64,000 bases of DNA from Beta vulgaris subsp. vulgaris (GCF_026745355.1 NC_079203.1:42456492-42520491); one strand, 5' to 3'. Positions 1 through 11,929 are shown, counted from the first letter of the stretch. The notes: a model not told the origin generated them from the sequence alone. Made by a program: numbers and translations.

Positions 1-2500
1 AAAGTGCAAATATGATAATGAGGACACTTAAAGCATCATTAAAATTTGGTTGAGATGGTAATTGTGTCATGTATAATAGTAAGAGGTCACAGGAAGACGC
101 ATCCTTACTTTGATTTTAAGAAATCTCCAAACTAACACTCAGACGTGTACCCCGGTTCACTAATTCAGAAGAGTTTTCAATATATGTTTGATTTATAACA
201 AAATAGAACTGTAAAGCACATTTGACCTAAAGGGCCTCAAGTTGTGAAAGCCAAAGTTGTCCAAAGGTTTTATGTTGCCTTTTTAAAATAGTTTTCAATA
301 ATTACGAAAATAGTGCCTCACAGACGTGTACCGAGAGTCACTTAACATTGAGATTTTAAAGAATTGCATAAATCTTTAGAAAAATTGCGTCAGAATGAAC
401 TTCTACCATCTAGATATCAATGCACAGGAACCCTAAGTCTACTAGGGGACCGGAAGAGGCGTCCTTAGTCTGATTTTAGAAAATCCCCGAAATAACACTC
501 ATGTGTGTACCCTGGTTCACTTACTCGGAGAATTTTAAAAAATATGTTTGATTTCTCAGAAAATGGCACTGTAAGACACATTTGACCCAAAGTTTCCCAA
601 ATAGTGAAAGCCAAAGTCTTCCAAAGGTTTCATGTTGCCTTTTTAGGATGGTTTCAAATAATCACGAAAAAAGTGCAAGCGTGTACCAGGGGTCACCGAA
701 CATAGAGATTTGAAAGACTAGTTGAAATCTTTAGAAAATGGTGTCGGAATAAACTTCGTCCGTCTAAAAATCAATGCACATGAACCCTAAGTCTACTTAG
801 GGACCAGAAGAGGCGCCCTTAGTTTATTTTTAAGAAAACTTCGAAACACCACACAGGCGTCTACCCCAATTCAATAACTCGGAGGATTTTTAAAAATATC
901 GATTTCTTAAAAAATGGCACATTAAATCACATTTGACCCAAAGGTCCCTAAATAGTGAAAGCCAAAGTCTTCCAAAGATCTCGTGTTGCTTTTTTCCGGT
1001 GGTTTTCAGTAATCACGAAAAATGCCTAACAGGCGTGTACCGGGGGCCACTAAACATATAAATTTCAAAGAATTGTTGAAATCTTTAGAAAAATGGCGTA
1101 AGAATGAACTTCTACCGTCAAGAACTCAATGCACAGGAACACTAAGTCTAATTGGGACTAGAAGAGGCGTCCTTAATTTGATTTTCAGAAATCTCTGAAA
1201 TAACATTCATGCGTATACACCGGTTCACTAACTTTGAGGATTTTTAAAAATATGTTTGATTTATCAGAAAATGGCACTGTAAAGCTAATTTGACCCAAAG
1301 GGCCCCAAATAGTGAAAGTCAAAGTCTTACAAAGATTTCGTGTTGCCTTTTTAGGATGCTTTTATATAATCACGAAAAATGCCTCACAGGCGTATACTGG
1401 GGGTCACCGAACATAAAGATTTAAAAGAATTATTGAAATCTTTACAAAAATGACGTCAGAATGAACTTCGACTATCTAGAAATCAATGCGTAGGAACCTT
1501 AAGTCTACTTGGGGACCAGAAGAGGCATCCTTAGTTTGATTTTTAAAAATCTCCGAAATAACACTTAGCCGTAGTTCACTAATTCAGAGGAATTTTGAAA
1601 GTATGTTTGATTTATAACAAAATAGAACTGTAAAGCACATTTGATTGCAAGGGCCCCTAACAATGGAAGCAAAAGCCTTCCAAAGGTTCCATTTTGCCTT
1701 TTGATAATGGTTTTCAATAATCACCAAAATAGTCTCACAGACGTGTATCGGGGGTCACTAAACATATAGATTTTAAAGAATTGTTGAAATTTTTAGAAAA
1801 ATGGCATCAGAATGAACTTCGACCGTCTAGAAATCAATGAACAGGAACCCTAAGTCCACTACGAGACCAGAAGAGACGTCCTTAGTTTGATTTTAAGAAA
1901 TCTCCGAAATAACACTCAGGTGTGTACCCTGGTTCACTAACTCGGAGGATATTGAAAGATATGTTGGATTTCTCAAAAAATGGCACTATAAAGCACATTT
2001 GACCCAAAGGGCCCCTAATAGTGAAAGCCAATATCTCCCAAAGGTTTCTTGTTGCTTTTTTAGAATGGTTTTAAATAATCACAAAAAATGCCTCACATGC
2101 GTTTACCGGGGATCACCGAACATAGAGATTTTAAAGAATTGTTGAAAGCTTTAGAAAAATGGCATCGGAAAGAACTTTAACCGTCTAGAAATCAATGCAC
2201 ATGAACCCTAAGTCTACTAGGGGACCAGAAAAGACTTACTTATTTTGATTTTAAGAAATCTCCTGAAATAACACTCAGGCGTGTACCCCTATTCACTAAC
2301 TCGGAGGATATTGAAATATATGTTTGATTTCTCAGAAAATGGCACTGTGAAGCACATTTGACCCAAAGGGCCCCAAATAGTGAAAGTCAAACTCTTCCAA
2401 AGGGTTCATGTTGCCTTTTTAGGATTGGTTTTAAGTAATCATGAAAAATGCCGCACAGGCGTGTACCGGGGGTCACCGAACATAGAGATTTTAAAGAATT
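1..2500. repeat. Satellite array, ~356-bp period (dimer of ~178-bp halves)
   Basis: The anchor GCGTGTACC followed by GGTTCACTAACTCGG recurs near 142, 502, 857, 1211, 1569 (damaged), 1920 and 2279, a mean spacing of about 356 bp. A second related anchor, GCGTGTACCGGGGGTCAC, lies about 178 bp after each (323, 681, 1033, 1388 and so on). The two halves align with each other (both read GCGTGTACC, then GATTTTAAA, then AAAATGGC), so the unit is a diverged dimer. About seven dimers are visible and the array runs off the left edge. No coding signal is seen. The array ends abruptly at 2500. Confidence 0.9.
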
Positions 2501-3564
2501 ATTTCTAGAGGAGGAATTACTAGAACCAGAGGACTGAACAGCTTCTAAAGCATGATGAGAGGAAGAATCCAACCCTTCCTTAGAACCTTTGATACGTTGT
2601 TCATGAAGAAATAACTTGGGACGGAGATCATCAAAACTCAAAGGAAACGGATAAAGCAGCAAAGTGGTAACAATATGATCATAGTCTGTATCACGATCCA
2701 AACCAAACAAAGTGTGCTGAACTAAATCCTGATTAGAGACAGGACACTGAATAACAGTTAAAGAATCTACAATAACCTTAATCTCATGCAAATAACCATC
2801 CATAGACTGAGCTACACTCTTCTTGATACATGTAAGACAGGCTTTCAATTCCATAGATCGAGCCATACTAGCATGCATAAATCGAGTTTGCAAACGATTC
2901 CAAATTTCCACATAAGTGGATAAATTATGCATATCCACAAAAATACCACGAGACAACGTGGCAAAAATCTAGGATTTAATTTGTTGATCAACACGCAGAT
3001 ATTGATAGAAGTGAGTATTAGGAATCGAAACACCACGTTCATCAATAATAGTAGCAGGGGGAATGGAAACAGTGTCTTCAACCATACCAAGCATTTGATG
3101 TGAAAGAAGCAGACAAGTAATTTACGTTTTCCACAAAAAAAAATAATCCTCAGGAAAAGAAAGAGTGATAGTTACTAAATTACTGAGATTAGGACTGGAT
3201 ATTTGCGGTAGAGCAAATAACGACGACGCGGGGAGGGGGGGGGGGTGGAGAAAACTGCGGCAAGAAGGTGGTGGATGGCGCAGCAAACGCGGGGTTAAAG
3301 CCTAGCGGGAATCGCGATGAAGTGCGCGGTGAATAGGAGGGCGACGGAGCGTTGAGGAACGCCGACGAAAAAACGAGCAGATGCTGCGGTGGGCCTCCGG
3401 CAGCAGACATTAGCTACGAGAAAAGAGGGGCAGTGAAGGGCTGCGACAAGGCAGCACCTAGGGGATGCGAGGGGTCAAGATCACGCGCCAGCAAGAGTGG
3501 CGCCGTGACAGCCGCGGCGGCGGAAGCAACGGTGATCGAGGGCACCGCGGTGGAAGAAGAGTCC
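2501..3564 (-). mobile_element. Ty1/copia gag fragment, truncated, with stops
   Basis: The minus strand encodes a UBN2-type Copia gag: an N-terminal start near 3564 (MDSSSTAVPS), a stop near 3410, then a segment with residues resembling EDYFFLWKTQ, then IFVDMHNLSTYVEIWNRLQ and a block ending FDDLRPKLFLHEQRIKG at about 2560-2956. These are typical of the Ale/Retrofit gag. Frame changes and stops break it into at least three pieces, so it is dead. The 3' side (zinc knuckle, protease, integrase, RT) is missing: the fragment stops at 2500/2501 where the satellite begins. Confidence 0.75.
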
Positions 3565-3616
3565 ATGGCATTGGGGAAAATTATTTTTTTTAGAAAAACC
3601 TAGGGATGGAATACCA

Positions 3617-3755
3617 TGTACAAGTATGGAGAATAATTGTGTTAACCTAATTAGGTTAACCTTTGCATTTAATATATATAGTGTTTTTAATACAGGCCTA
3701 AGTCTAGTAAAAGTCCCTACTATCCTTTTACATACAATATTACTCTAATAATTGG
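3617..3755 (-). repeat. Probable LTR remnant of the gag fragment
   Basis: Upstream of the gag start on the minus strand, a degenerate primer-binding site (ACATGGTATTCC where TGGTATCAGAGC is expected) is followed at 3617 by a TG that could be the LTR edge. The next ~140 bp hold an AT-rich stretch with TATATATAG and a palindromic GTTAACCTAATTAGGTTAAC, as in a short Copia LTR. The outer edge is a guess, and there is no second LTR to compare. Confidence 0.4.
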
Positions 3756-4815
3756 GTTATCTTTATTGAAGACTTGAGAAGGTCTGATAGTTATTTTTAT
3801 TGAAAGAAAATGGGGGGCAAAAGTGGTTAGAGAAGAATACTAAAATATATTATGAGACAATTCACAAAGTAAAAGTTAGAAGTATTCAAACTATTCTGTA
3901 GCAAATAATAAAGGAAAGTACATAAAAATACTCCATTTCTTCAGTTGGTCTTGTAAGAGACCGTCTACTTTTAATTTAAAAGTAGGCGCGGCCCAAGCCC
4001 AATATTAAGAAGGAATATAATAATTCTTAATATAGTGACTACTTTAATCTATTTAGTGACCATTTTAATCTATTTAGTGACCAGTTTAATCTATTCATTA
4101 ATAACATTCTTTAATTCATTTAGTGACTGATTTAATCCATTTAGTGACTAGCTTAATCCATTTTGTAAGATTGACGGACTATTTTTTAAAAATTGTTTGT
4201 TCTAATTCAAAATTTAGAAGGGAAATAAAAGAAGGAGAAGAGAATGGACGACTAGGATGGTGCAAGATACCTAAAAATAGTGTTAGGTTAGAGAGAAATT
4301 GAATGGGCTTCTTAGGAGAACATAGGTTTGCATTGTCTAATTTTATATTAAAATTAGACCGTCTATTATAATAATTTGTGCCATTTCTTATTGCAGTTTT
4401 CTCCACTTGAATTTTCTATTAGACTGCGGGTTGGAGGATGTCTTAGTAGTGTGAATCATGTCCTACTAAGCCTTAACATGTTTGCACTGCCCTCATTGTT
4501 TTTCCCTCATAAAAAATACTACTATATGATTAAAAAGACTAATAATTAAAGTTATTGAAACCATAAAATTCACAGGGTTTAATAAGAATTGAAGGAGATC
4601 ATACTCCAATATGCAACTAAGAAAAATGTGTAATTAAATGTTTTTGTTAGTTTTAACAACCGACTTGCTAAACAATGTTCTAGTTTTTTAATAACGCCCT
4701 AAATACACCAGAGTTCATACACCGGCATACCCGAAACCTTTCATGTATTGTATACTCATTCCCATAAATGATAAATCATAATAGCTAATGCCTACCGGGC
4801 CACGGCCGTAATAGT
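3756..4815. other. Intergenic, no gene seen
   Basis: AT-rich sequence without a convincing ORF. It includes the short tandem repeat at 4031-4165 listed separately and a palindromic GACCGTCTAC/TAAAAGTAGGC motif near 3960 of the kind seen in MITE ends. Confidence 0.6.
4031..4165. repeat. Short tandem repeat, ~21-bp unit
   Basis: Five diverged copies of a unit reading approximately ATTTAGTGACYRNTTTAATC follow one another, with one damaged unit in the middle. Confidence 0.8.
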
Positions 4816-5372
4816 TAGGGGTGAAAGTTCGGTGTGCGGTTTGGATTAGGGCCTAATCCAATCCGATCCGAATAAAATTTGGATTTCAATTTTCCAATCC
4901 GAATCCAAACCAATTAGGGTTTGAATCCGATCCAATCCAATCCGAAATTTCATACTCTAGATTGGGTCCGATCCGAAAATTCGATTTTTTTAAAACTCTA
5001 GTTTTTCGATGAAATAAATTAAGCACAACAGAAGCCTAGTAGATTTAGGAAATGAGGAATTAAGTGCAGTTAGTGTTTTAGGGGAAGGATTGAAATGCTA
5101 TGTGTATTCGGCTATGGAGTAGTTTTTTTTATAATAAAATATCAGTTAAACACTTAAGCCCAATCCAGATACATAATACAAGGCATATTACTATTCGGTT
5201 ATATTGGATTTTTGGATCCAATTACCCTCAATCCAATCCGATCCGAAAATCCAATTTTCCAAAAAATCTCAATCCGAATCCAATCCGAACGCAGTTCGAA
5301 TCCGATCCGAATTACTAATTCGTATTGGATTGGATTGGATTTTGGATTTTATCCGAATAACTTTCACCCCTA
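4816..5372. mobile_element. Non-autonomous hAT-like element (hAT-1)
   Basis: The ends are the perfect inverted pair TAGGGGTGAAAG (4816-4827) and CTTTCACCCCTA (5361-5372). They are flanked by a perfect 8-bp direct repeat GTAATAGT (4808-4815 and 5373-5380), the target duplication size of hAT transposons. Both subterminal regions are built from repeated words related to CCAATCCGATCCGAA and its complement. No transposase is encoded. ORFs here simply read through the word array. Confidence 0.9.
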
Positions 5373-5672
5373 GTAATAGTGACCAATCGGACAAGTTGGA
5401 AATTTCAAGAGGCAAACAAGAGAGGTATCTAAAAAATAAGTTGTGACCAATATTAGACTATAATAGCCTGGCCCCGCAATACCCATAATTGAAATGAAGA
5501 GGTGCATTGTCAGTTTGTCAGTTGTCACTCTCTTAGTCCTACTAATATCTCTTATTTATAGACTTATAGTGGGAGTAGACATTATTAGACATAGTAGTAC
5601 AATAATAATATTCAATTGCAACCTTCAAGCATAGTGAATAAGTGATAGCGGTGGTTACTAAGTTATTAGCTC

Positions 5673-8600
5673 ATGGAGTGGGGAAGGAGGCGCAGTAGTT
5701 GTAGTATGAAAATTCCCGGAGGAATAAAATTGACAGTGTTGCTGATACTTGTAATGATTGATTATGGAAGATGCAGCAGCAGCAGCAGCTCCAGCATGAA
5801 TAACAGCAGTGAGAATGCGCATAAAGTTGACAATGTTAGGCATGATTCATACAGGAGATTCTTGCTCTCCAATGGCCTTGCCCTCACTCCTCCAATGGGG
5901 TAAACTTCTTAACTTTCTTGCTCTGCCTCTTCCTCTTCCTCTTCCTCTTCCTCTTCCTCTTCCTCTTTTTCTTCCTCTTCCTGGGCGTTTGGTGTGTGCT
6001 ATGTAGGAATGGGAGTTTGGAGATTAGAGGGTGGGACCAGGACGGGATTTTGTTTAGAATAAAAAAGATCTTATGAGATATTCTATCTCGGTATGCTGAT
6101 ATTTGATACATATCAGTGTTGTCATTAGTCATTACTTCTGAACCATGTGGTAAATATATAATAAAAATAAATATTGCTGTCAAATCACAAAGTTTAGATC
6201 ATGCACATAATATGGTGCGCACATGTAGATAAATAATAAGCCGAATAAATACATGTATATGGATAACAAGATAAATGAACATATGTATATCTCTGTTGGT
6301 ACATGTTCATTGGTAGGTTTTTGGATTCATAATCTAATCTTTCATGTTTATCGTGCGTATGATTCTCATTATACGGATGTGTGTATTTACTAATTTAGGG
6401 CTAAATTACGTGAATTGTCCTAAAAGTTAGATCTTTTACTTTTAATGAGCTACTAGTTAGTAGTCCCGGGCTATGCCCCGGGTAAGAAAAAATTTCATTT
6501 ATTAATATAATACTTTATGATAATAACACCAAATACAACTTAGCATAGTGGTTAAAACTTTAGTATATGTATTTTAGGTTTCGGGATCAAATCCTATACT
6601 ATACAATTACTTACTATTTTAACACATGGCACAATTTCTTGTTCTCGCAAGCCTTTTAATATATTTGTATGGATTATCAAAATTTTAAAGTTGAATTAAT
6701 AATATCTTTATCCCTATATTAGATACTCCGTGTTGCTCATCCTACTAAGATTAGGAAAAGAAGTGAGTTTCCATACAACTTGATAGAGAATATGTAAATA
6801 TTGTTAGTACATTTGTAAAGATAGATTTTTGTGTATTAACTTACTAATATTTTTTTTTTTTTTTTTTTTGAAAGAACTTACTAATATTATAGTACTCCTA
6901 CAGTTGTACTAATTACTTCTGGGATTGAATGTAGACCTTATATAATTAAGTATGATGAGCTTGGTAGTTGTTATTGATATCATATCATGGTCAAACATGT
7001 TAAGACTTACTTCTGTTTTTAATTGTTGTCATTAAGGTGGAATAGTTGGAATCACTTCAGCTGCGGCGTCACAGAAAAGATTGTCAAAGAAACAGGTGAG
7101 ATTTGCAATTTGGCAGTATTCCTATGTACTTCTTCCGAGTTCTTTTGTTAGATGTAACCTTTGTCTTTTATAGGTTAAATTGTACCAACTTTTTGCATAC
7201 TACCTCCGTACTTTATTAGTTGCACCATTTGGTTTGGTGGCACTATTCATCAATCAACTTTGTTAAGTTATCTCGCATTATTATATAAGAAAAAACATAG
7301 TCAAGTGGGGTCTTGTTAGATTCGTCTCAATGCGAGGATTCCAAATATCAAATATTTATATTTTTTACTTGCACCCAATAAGAGATATTAACGTTCAAAG
7401 AATCGTCTCGGCAAATGTGAAAAAGCAAATGGTGCAACTAAAAAAATACAGAGGTAGTATTTCTTTACTAAGAGCAACTCCAATGGTGCAAAAAAAGGAC
7501 TTGCTAGCAATTTTGCAAAATACTTAGCTAGTTGCTTAACCATTGAAGCACAAAATGGAGTTTTGCTTTGTTAAGCAAATTGGCTCTATAGAGCAAATTG
7601 GCTTAGCCAAAATGTGGGTCCCATACAACAAATAATTTTTCAATAAATGATACTTTTTATATACTTCCTCCGTTTCTAAATAAGTGCAACATTTGCATAG
7701 TGTTGACTATTCACAGTTTAAACTTTAAGTGGCTTTGGTGATTTACATTTTAGGAAAAATATAGTCATGTGGGATCTTGTTAGATTCGTCTGAATGTGAA
7801 TTTTTTTAATATCAACTTTTTATAATTTTTACTTATTAATAATTGAAGATATTAATGGTTAAAATAATGCATTGGCAAACGTGAAAATAAGAAATGTTGC
7901 ACTTATTTAGAAACGGAGGAAGTATATAAAAAGAAAAAGTGATTGTGAGACCTACCTAAGCAACAAAATAGTTTAGCTAAACCATTGTGGGAGTTTTAGC
8001 TTGAAGTTGAGTTAGCTAGAAAAATCTATGTGGCACTCTAAGCTAACTTCCATTTTGCTCTACCATTGAAGTTGCTCTAATACTTCCCGTTTTAAATTGT
8101 ACATGTGGGATTTTGTCATATTTGCCTCATTATATTGATTAATGTTTCATAATCTTTTCTATTATGTAACTAAAGAAATGATAGAATTATACAGTGAAAA
8201 CTGAAAAAATGGTGCAATTAACGAATAACAATGGACTGCAGTTTCATACCACATAAAATTGTCCTCATCCGTATTTGTGACAATGAAAAACATGGACTAT
8301 TATTTGTAAATAGGGGATTAGTACTGAGCTTTGTCTGATGGAAGTTGAATAAAATGGAAACTGAGAATTTTTTCAATCCAATGTGACAGCTGATGCATTG
8401 GTTTCAACTGGTCTTTCTAAGCTTGGTTACAAGTACGTGAACATTGGTAGGTCATCTGTTGCATATATATTTCTTGAAACTCGTCATCTATTATGTGTAA
8501 TGTACGTTTTGCCTCACTGCTGAATGCTCGATCTCTTTGCTTCTTTCATCAGATGATTGCTGGGCAGAGTTAACTCGCGATAACCAGGTCTGTTGATTTG

Positions 8601-10581
8601 TCTTCTCGTGATCTCATCTAATGTCTCTGCTAAATGTTAAACACAAGAAAGTCATCTAACGTTTTATTCTTTTTCATGATGTTTCAGGGTAACTTCGTTC
8701 CAAAAAGATCAACATTTCCTTCTGGTATAAAAGCTCTTGCAGACTATGTACACAGCAAGGGTCTAAAGATTGGAATTTATTCAGATGCAGGGTAATATTT
8801 GGACAGCATCTAGCTCACTCCTTGATTTAATGATTTCTCTGAATCTACTAGTTTGACTAAATAATGTATAATGCATTAGCATGTTCATCCTTGTACAGGT
8901 ACAAAACTTGCAGCAAAAAAATGCCTGGATCACTTGGATTTGAGGAGCAAGACGCAAAGACATTTGCCTCTTGGGTACCATACCACAGTTTTATCTCTGT
9001 TTACAATCAAGATCACTTCTAAATCATACATGTTAACGATTCTATCATAATAACTAATATGTTTGGAGGTCGTTCTACAGGGCATTGATTACTTGAAGTA
9101 TGATAACTGCAACAATGATGGCTCAAAACCTACTGTTAGGTACTTTGACATCTCAGTAGTGAGGTAATTTCTAAATTTGGAATGGGTTTAAATTTTCCTC
9201 TGACAAGGATACTCCTGTTGTTTTCTGGTGTAGATATCCTGTGATGACTCGAGCACTAATGAAAGCTGGCCGCCCTATTTTCCTTTCACTATGTGAATGG
9301 TAGTATTAGTGTTGGCATTAATATCTTCATCCAAACATAGATACAATTATGCATCTAAAAGATTGTTAACAATGCCATGGGTTCCCGCTTATCTGCTTCT
9401 TGGTCAGGGGAGACATGCACCCTGCACTCTGGGGTTATCAGGTGGGGAATAGCTGGAGAACTACCAACGACATTTCTGATAATTGGGAAAGGTAGTCTTG
9501 ATATTATTACTTTCATACAACGTTAGTCGTTAGGTATGTAATGGGTATCTCATAAATGAGGTTCTTGCTTGCTCGTTGCAGCATGGTGTATAAAGCTGAC
9601 ATGAATGAGATTTATGCTGATCTTGCCAGACCGGGAGGTTGGAATGGTACGAGAAAGTCATCATTTCAGCAAAATGTTAGCTGAAAAACATTATTTCTAT
9701 AGTTCATATGATTTTGGCAACATAATGGGAATGCTTCTTTGGCTGAGCAGATCCGGATATGCTTGAGGTGGGGAATGGAGGGATGTCAAAAGACGAATAC
9801 ATAGTCCACTTTAGCATCTGGGCCATTTCCAAGGTAAAGTGAAGCTCTCAACTTTCCAATTTGATTTAATCACTTGGCCCAAACCCTTATATGAAAGCAA
9901 ATAAAGCAGGCACCGTTGCTTATTGGGTGTGATGTAAGAAATATGACGCTGGAAACGATGGGAATAATTGCTAATGAAGAAGTCATAGCAGTAAACCAAG
10001 GTGATTTGACGACTTGCAAAATTTGAACAACGAGCTCAGACAATTTGGTAACTTCATATTTTCATTGATATGTACAGATCCTCTTGGTATTCAAGCAAAA
10101 AAAGTCAGGATGGAAGGTGATTGGGAGGTACTAATATCTTCTTACAACTGATGGTTAAGATAGTGGCGTGTTTTACACTGCCGATTGCACCAGTGGCCCA
10201 GTGCTAATTGTATCCTATTGAATCTATCTCTATATAACAGGTTTGGGCAGGACCTCTTACCAACTACAGGGTAGCACTACTTCTAGTGAATAGAGGTACA
10301 ATTCGTGCTCCTATAACAGCTCACTGGGATGATATTGGCCTTCCCATGGACAGCATTGTAGAAGCCAGGGATCTCTGGGAGGTATAATTAATCACCCTCG
10401 CGCTCTGCTATATTTCTTCAGGCTTCTGTTTTTTATCCCCCTCCCCTAGTTGCAAGTATTTATCAGTTGTTTATAATGTGTAATGCAGCATAAAACTCTG
10501 AAGCAAAGATTTCTGCGGAACCTAACAGCAAGCATTGACTCTCACGCGAGCAAGATGTATGTATTGAGACCAATTGCGTGA
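5673..10581 (+). CDS. AGAL3: Alpha-galactosidase, GH27 (AGAL3/APSE-like), 15 exons
   Basis: A secreted or wall-bound GH27 enzyme that removes terminal alpha-D-galactose or, in the APSE branch, beta-L-arabinopyranose. Exons: 5673-5899, 7037-7095, 8390-8446, 8553-8587, 8688-8791, 8899-8974, 9081-9139, 9234-9299, 9408-9491, 9582-9646, 9751-9833, 9910-10000, 10078-10127, 10241-10381, 10489-10581. All introns are GT-AG and the spliced frame is open for 429 residues, the family's usual length. Residues 1-35 look like a signal peptide. An alternative start at 5706 would still leave one. LTPPMGWNSWNHF begins the catalytic domain; [11 protein letters not shown] holds the expected nucleophile Asp194; [10 protein letters not shown] holds the expected acid/base Asp249; [13 protein letters not shown] and [11 protein letters not shown] follow. 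[10 protein letters not shown], where classical plant enzymes read WGQEDPATW, recalls Arabidopsis AGAL3/APSE, so substrate preference may be beta-L-arabinopyranose. That assignment is from memory. Introns 1 and 2 carry a Helitron and several MITEs, but the exons look intact. Confidence 0.93.
6452..6673 (-). mobile_element. Short non-autonomous Helitron in intron 1
   Basis: Read on the minus strand, the 5' end is TCCATACAAATATATTAAAA (6673 downward) and the 3' end is a hairpin CCCGGGGCATAGCCCGGG followed by CTAACTAGT (ending at 6452), matching the TC...hairpin...CTRRT Helitron plan. The interior matches the Helitron at 35361-35632 (shared ACTAAAGTTTTAA and GTATAG blocks). The host base after CTAGT is not the expected T, so the last base is uncertain. 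Confidence 0.65.
6838..6888 (-). mobile_element. Ultra-short poly(A) retroinsertion with 14-bp TSD
   Basis: A perfect 14-bp duplication AACTTACTAATATT (6838-6851 and 6875-6888) brackets only 23 bp: a T run followed by GAAAG. On the minus strand this is CTTTC plus poly(A). This is the footprint of target-primed reverse transcription with almost all of the element missing. Confidence 0.75.
7200..7457. mobile_element. Stowaway-type MITE (intron 2)
   Basis: The 258-bp element has inverted ends CTACCTCCGTACTTTATTAG... and ...ACAGAGGTAG and is flanked by TA on both sides (7198-7199, 7458-7459). It contains the core GTGGGGTCTTGTTAGATTCG that recurs in most Stowaway copies of this window. Confidence 0.85.
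7472..8077. mobile_element. Tourist/Harbinger-like MITE hosting a Stowaway
   Basis: Inverted ends GAGCAACTCCAATGG (left) and the complement of GAGCAACTTCAATGG (right) are flanked by TAA on both sides (7469-7471 and 8078-8080), the 3-bp target of PIF/Harbinger elements. A Stowaway sits inside at 7664-7922, so this element is the older of the two. Confidence 0.75.
7664..7922. mobile_element. Stowaway-type MITE nested in the Tourist-like element
   Basis: 259 bp with long inverted ends beginning CTTCCTCCGTTTCTAAATAA, TA on both sides (7662-7663, 7923-7924), and the core GTGGGATCTTGTTAGATTCG. Confidence 0.88.
8083..8233. mobile_element. Decayed Stowaway-like relic (intron 2)
   Basis: CTTCCCGTTTTAAATTGTAC at the left, a damaged core GTGGGATTTTGTCATATTTG in the middle and GTGCAATTAACGAATAAC at the right resemble the neighbouring Stowaway copies but are degraded and shortened. 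Confidence 0.4.
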
Positions 10582-11929
10582 GTGCCCAAAATTGGTATAT
10601 CCATAGCGAGGAACTAGCTAGCAAAGCTTCTCTCTTGTTAATTGATGAAGTGTATTAGTCATTCGCTACATTCATCAAAATGGAATTTGGATCATAGACT
10701 TTTGATTACGGTTACTGTTTCCTACAGGGGTATGTATGGCTTTGGATGAGTGTGCATGCAAACAGCCATCATAATTCATACAGACCTTTTTTTAAAAGGA
10801 CACCAAATAATAATATACACTGCTGAAATTTGCTTCTCCACTTTTAGTTCTTGTGTAATACTTCTATTGTCTTCTGTTATGAAAGTTGGATTCCTCGCAA
10901 TGCAATTAGATACCAAGAAATTGCCAAAATAGTAACCCAAACTATTGAGCAGGTAGCAAATAACAGGACATACTTTATGCATATTTCAGACAACACCAAA
11001 CATAATCTTGGCCCATTTCACAGGCCTAGGGGATGATAAGTTTAGTAGAAGAGAGAAGATAGAGTAAAATGAGTAAAATGATTGTCAATTGTAATGCTAC
11101 GTTTGGAAATGAGCATTTCATTTCTAAATGAGGAATCGGGTCAAATGACATGTTTGGAAAATTCAGGAATTTGGAATTGGAATTGGCCCAATTCCAACCA
11201 AATTCCAACCTCTATAATAATAGCCCAATTTTACGAATTCAGAAATTCCATGTGAAAGGGTGTGATTCGCAAATTCTAAACCCTAACTATTTTCTACTTT
11301 CCTCTTCAAGTGTTCAACATATTCCCAACTTTCTCTCTCCTCAATTATAAACCCTAGCTTTCTCTCCTCCATTAACGAATCTCTTAGTTTTTTTTCCTCC
11401 ATTAACGAATCTCTAGCTTCTAACTATTTGATCTTATCTCTGTAAATTCTATGGTAAGTCAAACAATGGAGATGGATTTGAAATCTTAAATTTGAAATTC
11501 TTAAGTTTACCAAACAAAGAATTTGATTTTAGATTCCATGATTTGAGAATACAAATTGCAAATGAATAATTTTGAATGAAATGCTCAAATAAGCTGTCGT
11601 ATATTGACTGTAAAACAAGGTTGGCTTCCTGATCCCAGATCAGTTACTTAATGCTTAGGATGCCACAACCTTGTAACTGCAGAAAGGAATATAAAAGGAA
11701 GGTGAATAAGTGCATTTGATATGTTAAAAATGCCAACTTCGTCGCTGATTCACTAGCCAAGCAGAGCATCGACAAAAGAATCTGAATTTCTTGCTTGGAT
11801 GTGAAAATTATACATATCTCTTGTTGCACTGAATCTCCTAGTGTTCTTTATCTTTTGTTGATAACGGATTTAGGTGCATAACTAGCTGCACTTAACCATT
11901 TATAATACCCAAACTTTTGAGTCTACTTA
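10582..11929. other. 3' flank of the galactosidase gene, no gene seen
   Basis: The first ~250 bp should hold the 3' UTR. At about 11095-11592 a region begins with TTTGGAAATGAGCATTTCAT and ends with sequence whose complement reads TTTGAGCATTTCATTC. This is a possible degenerate inverted-repeat element, rich in GGAATTTGGAATTG words. No clear target duplication was found. Confidence 0.45.

Noticed and set aside
5884..6183. Minus-strand ORF with a Lys/Arg-rich run (KRKRKRK)
   Set aside because: It is the translation of a TCCTCT microsatellite in intron 1 of the galactosidase gene.
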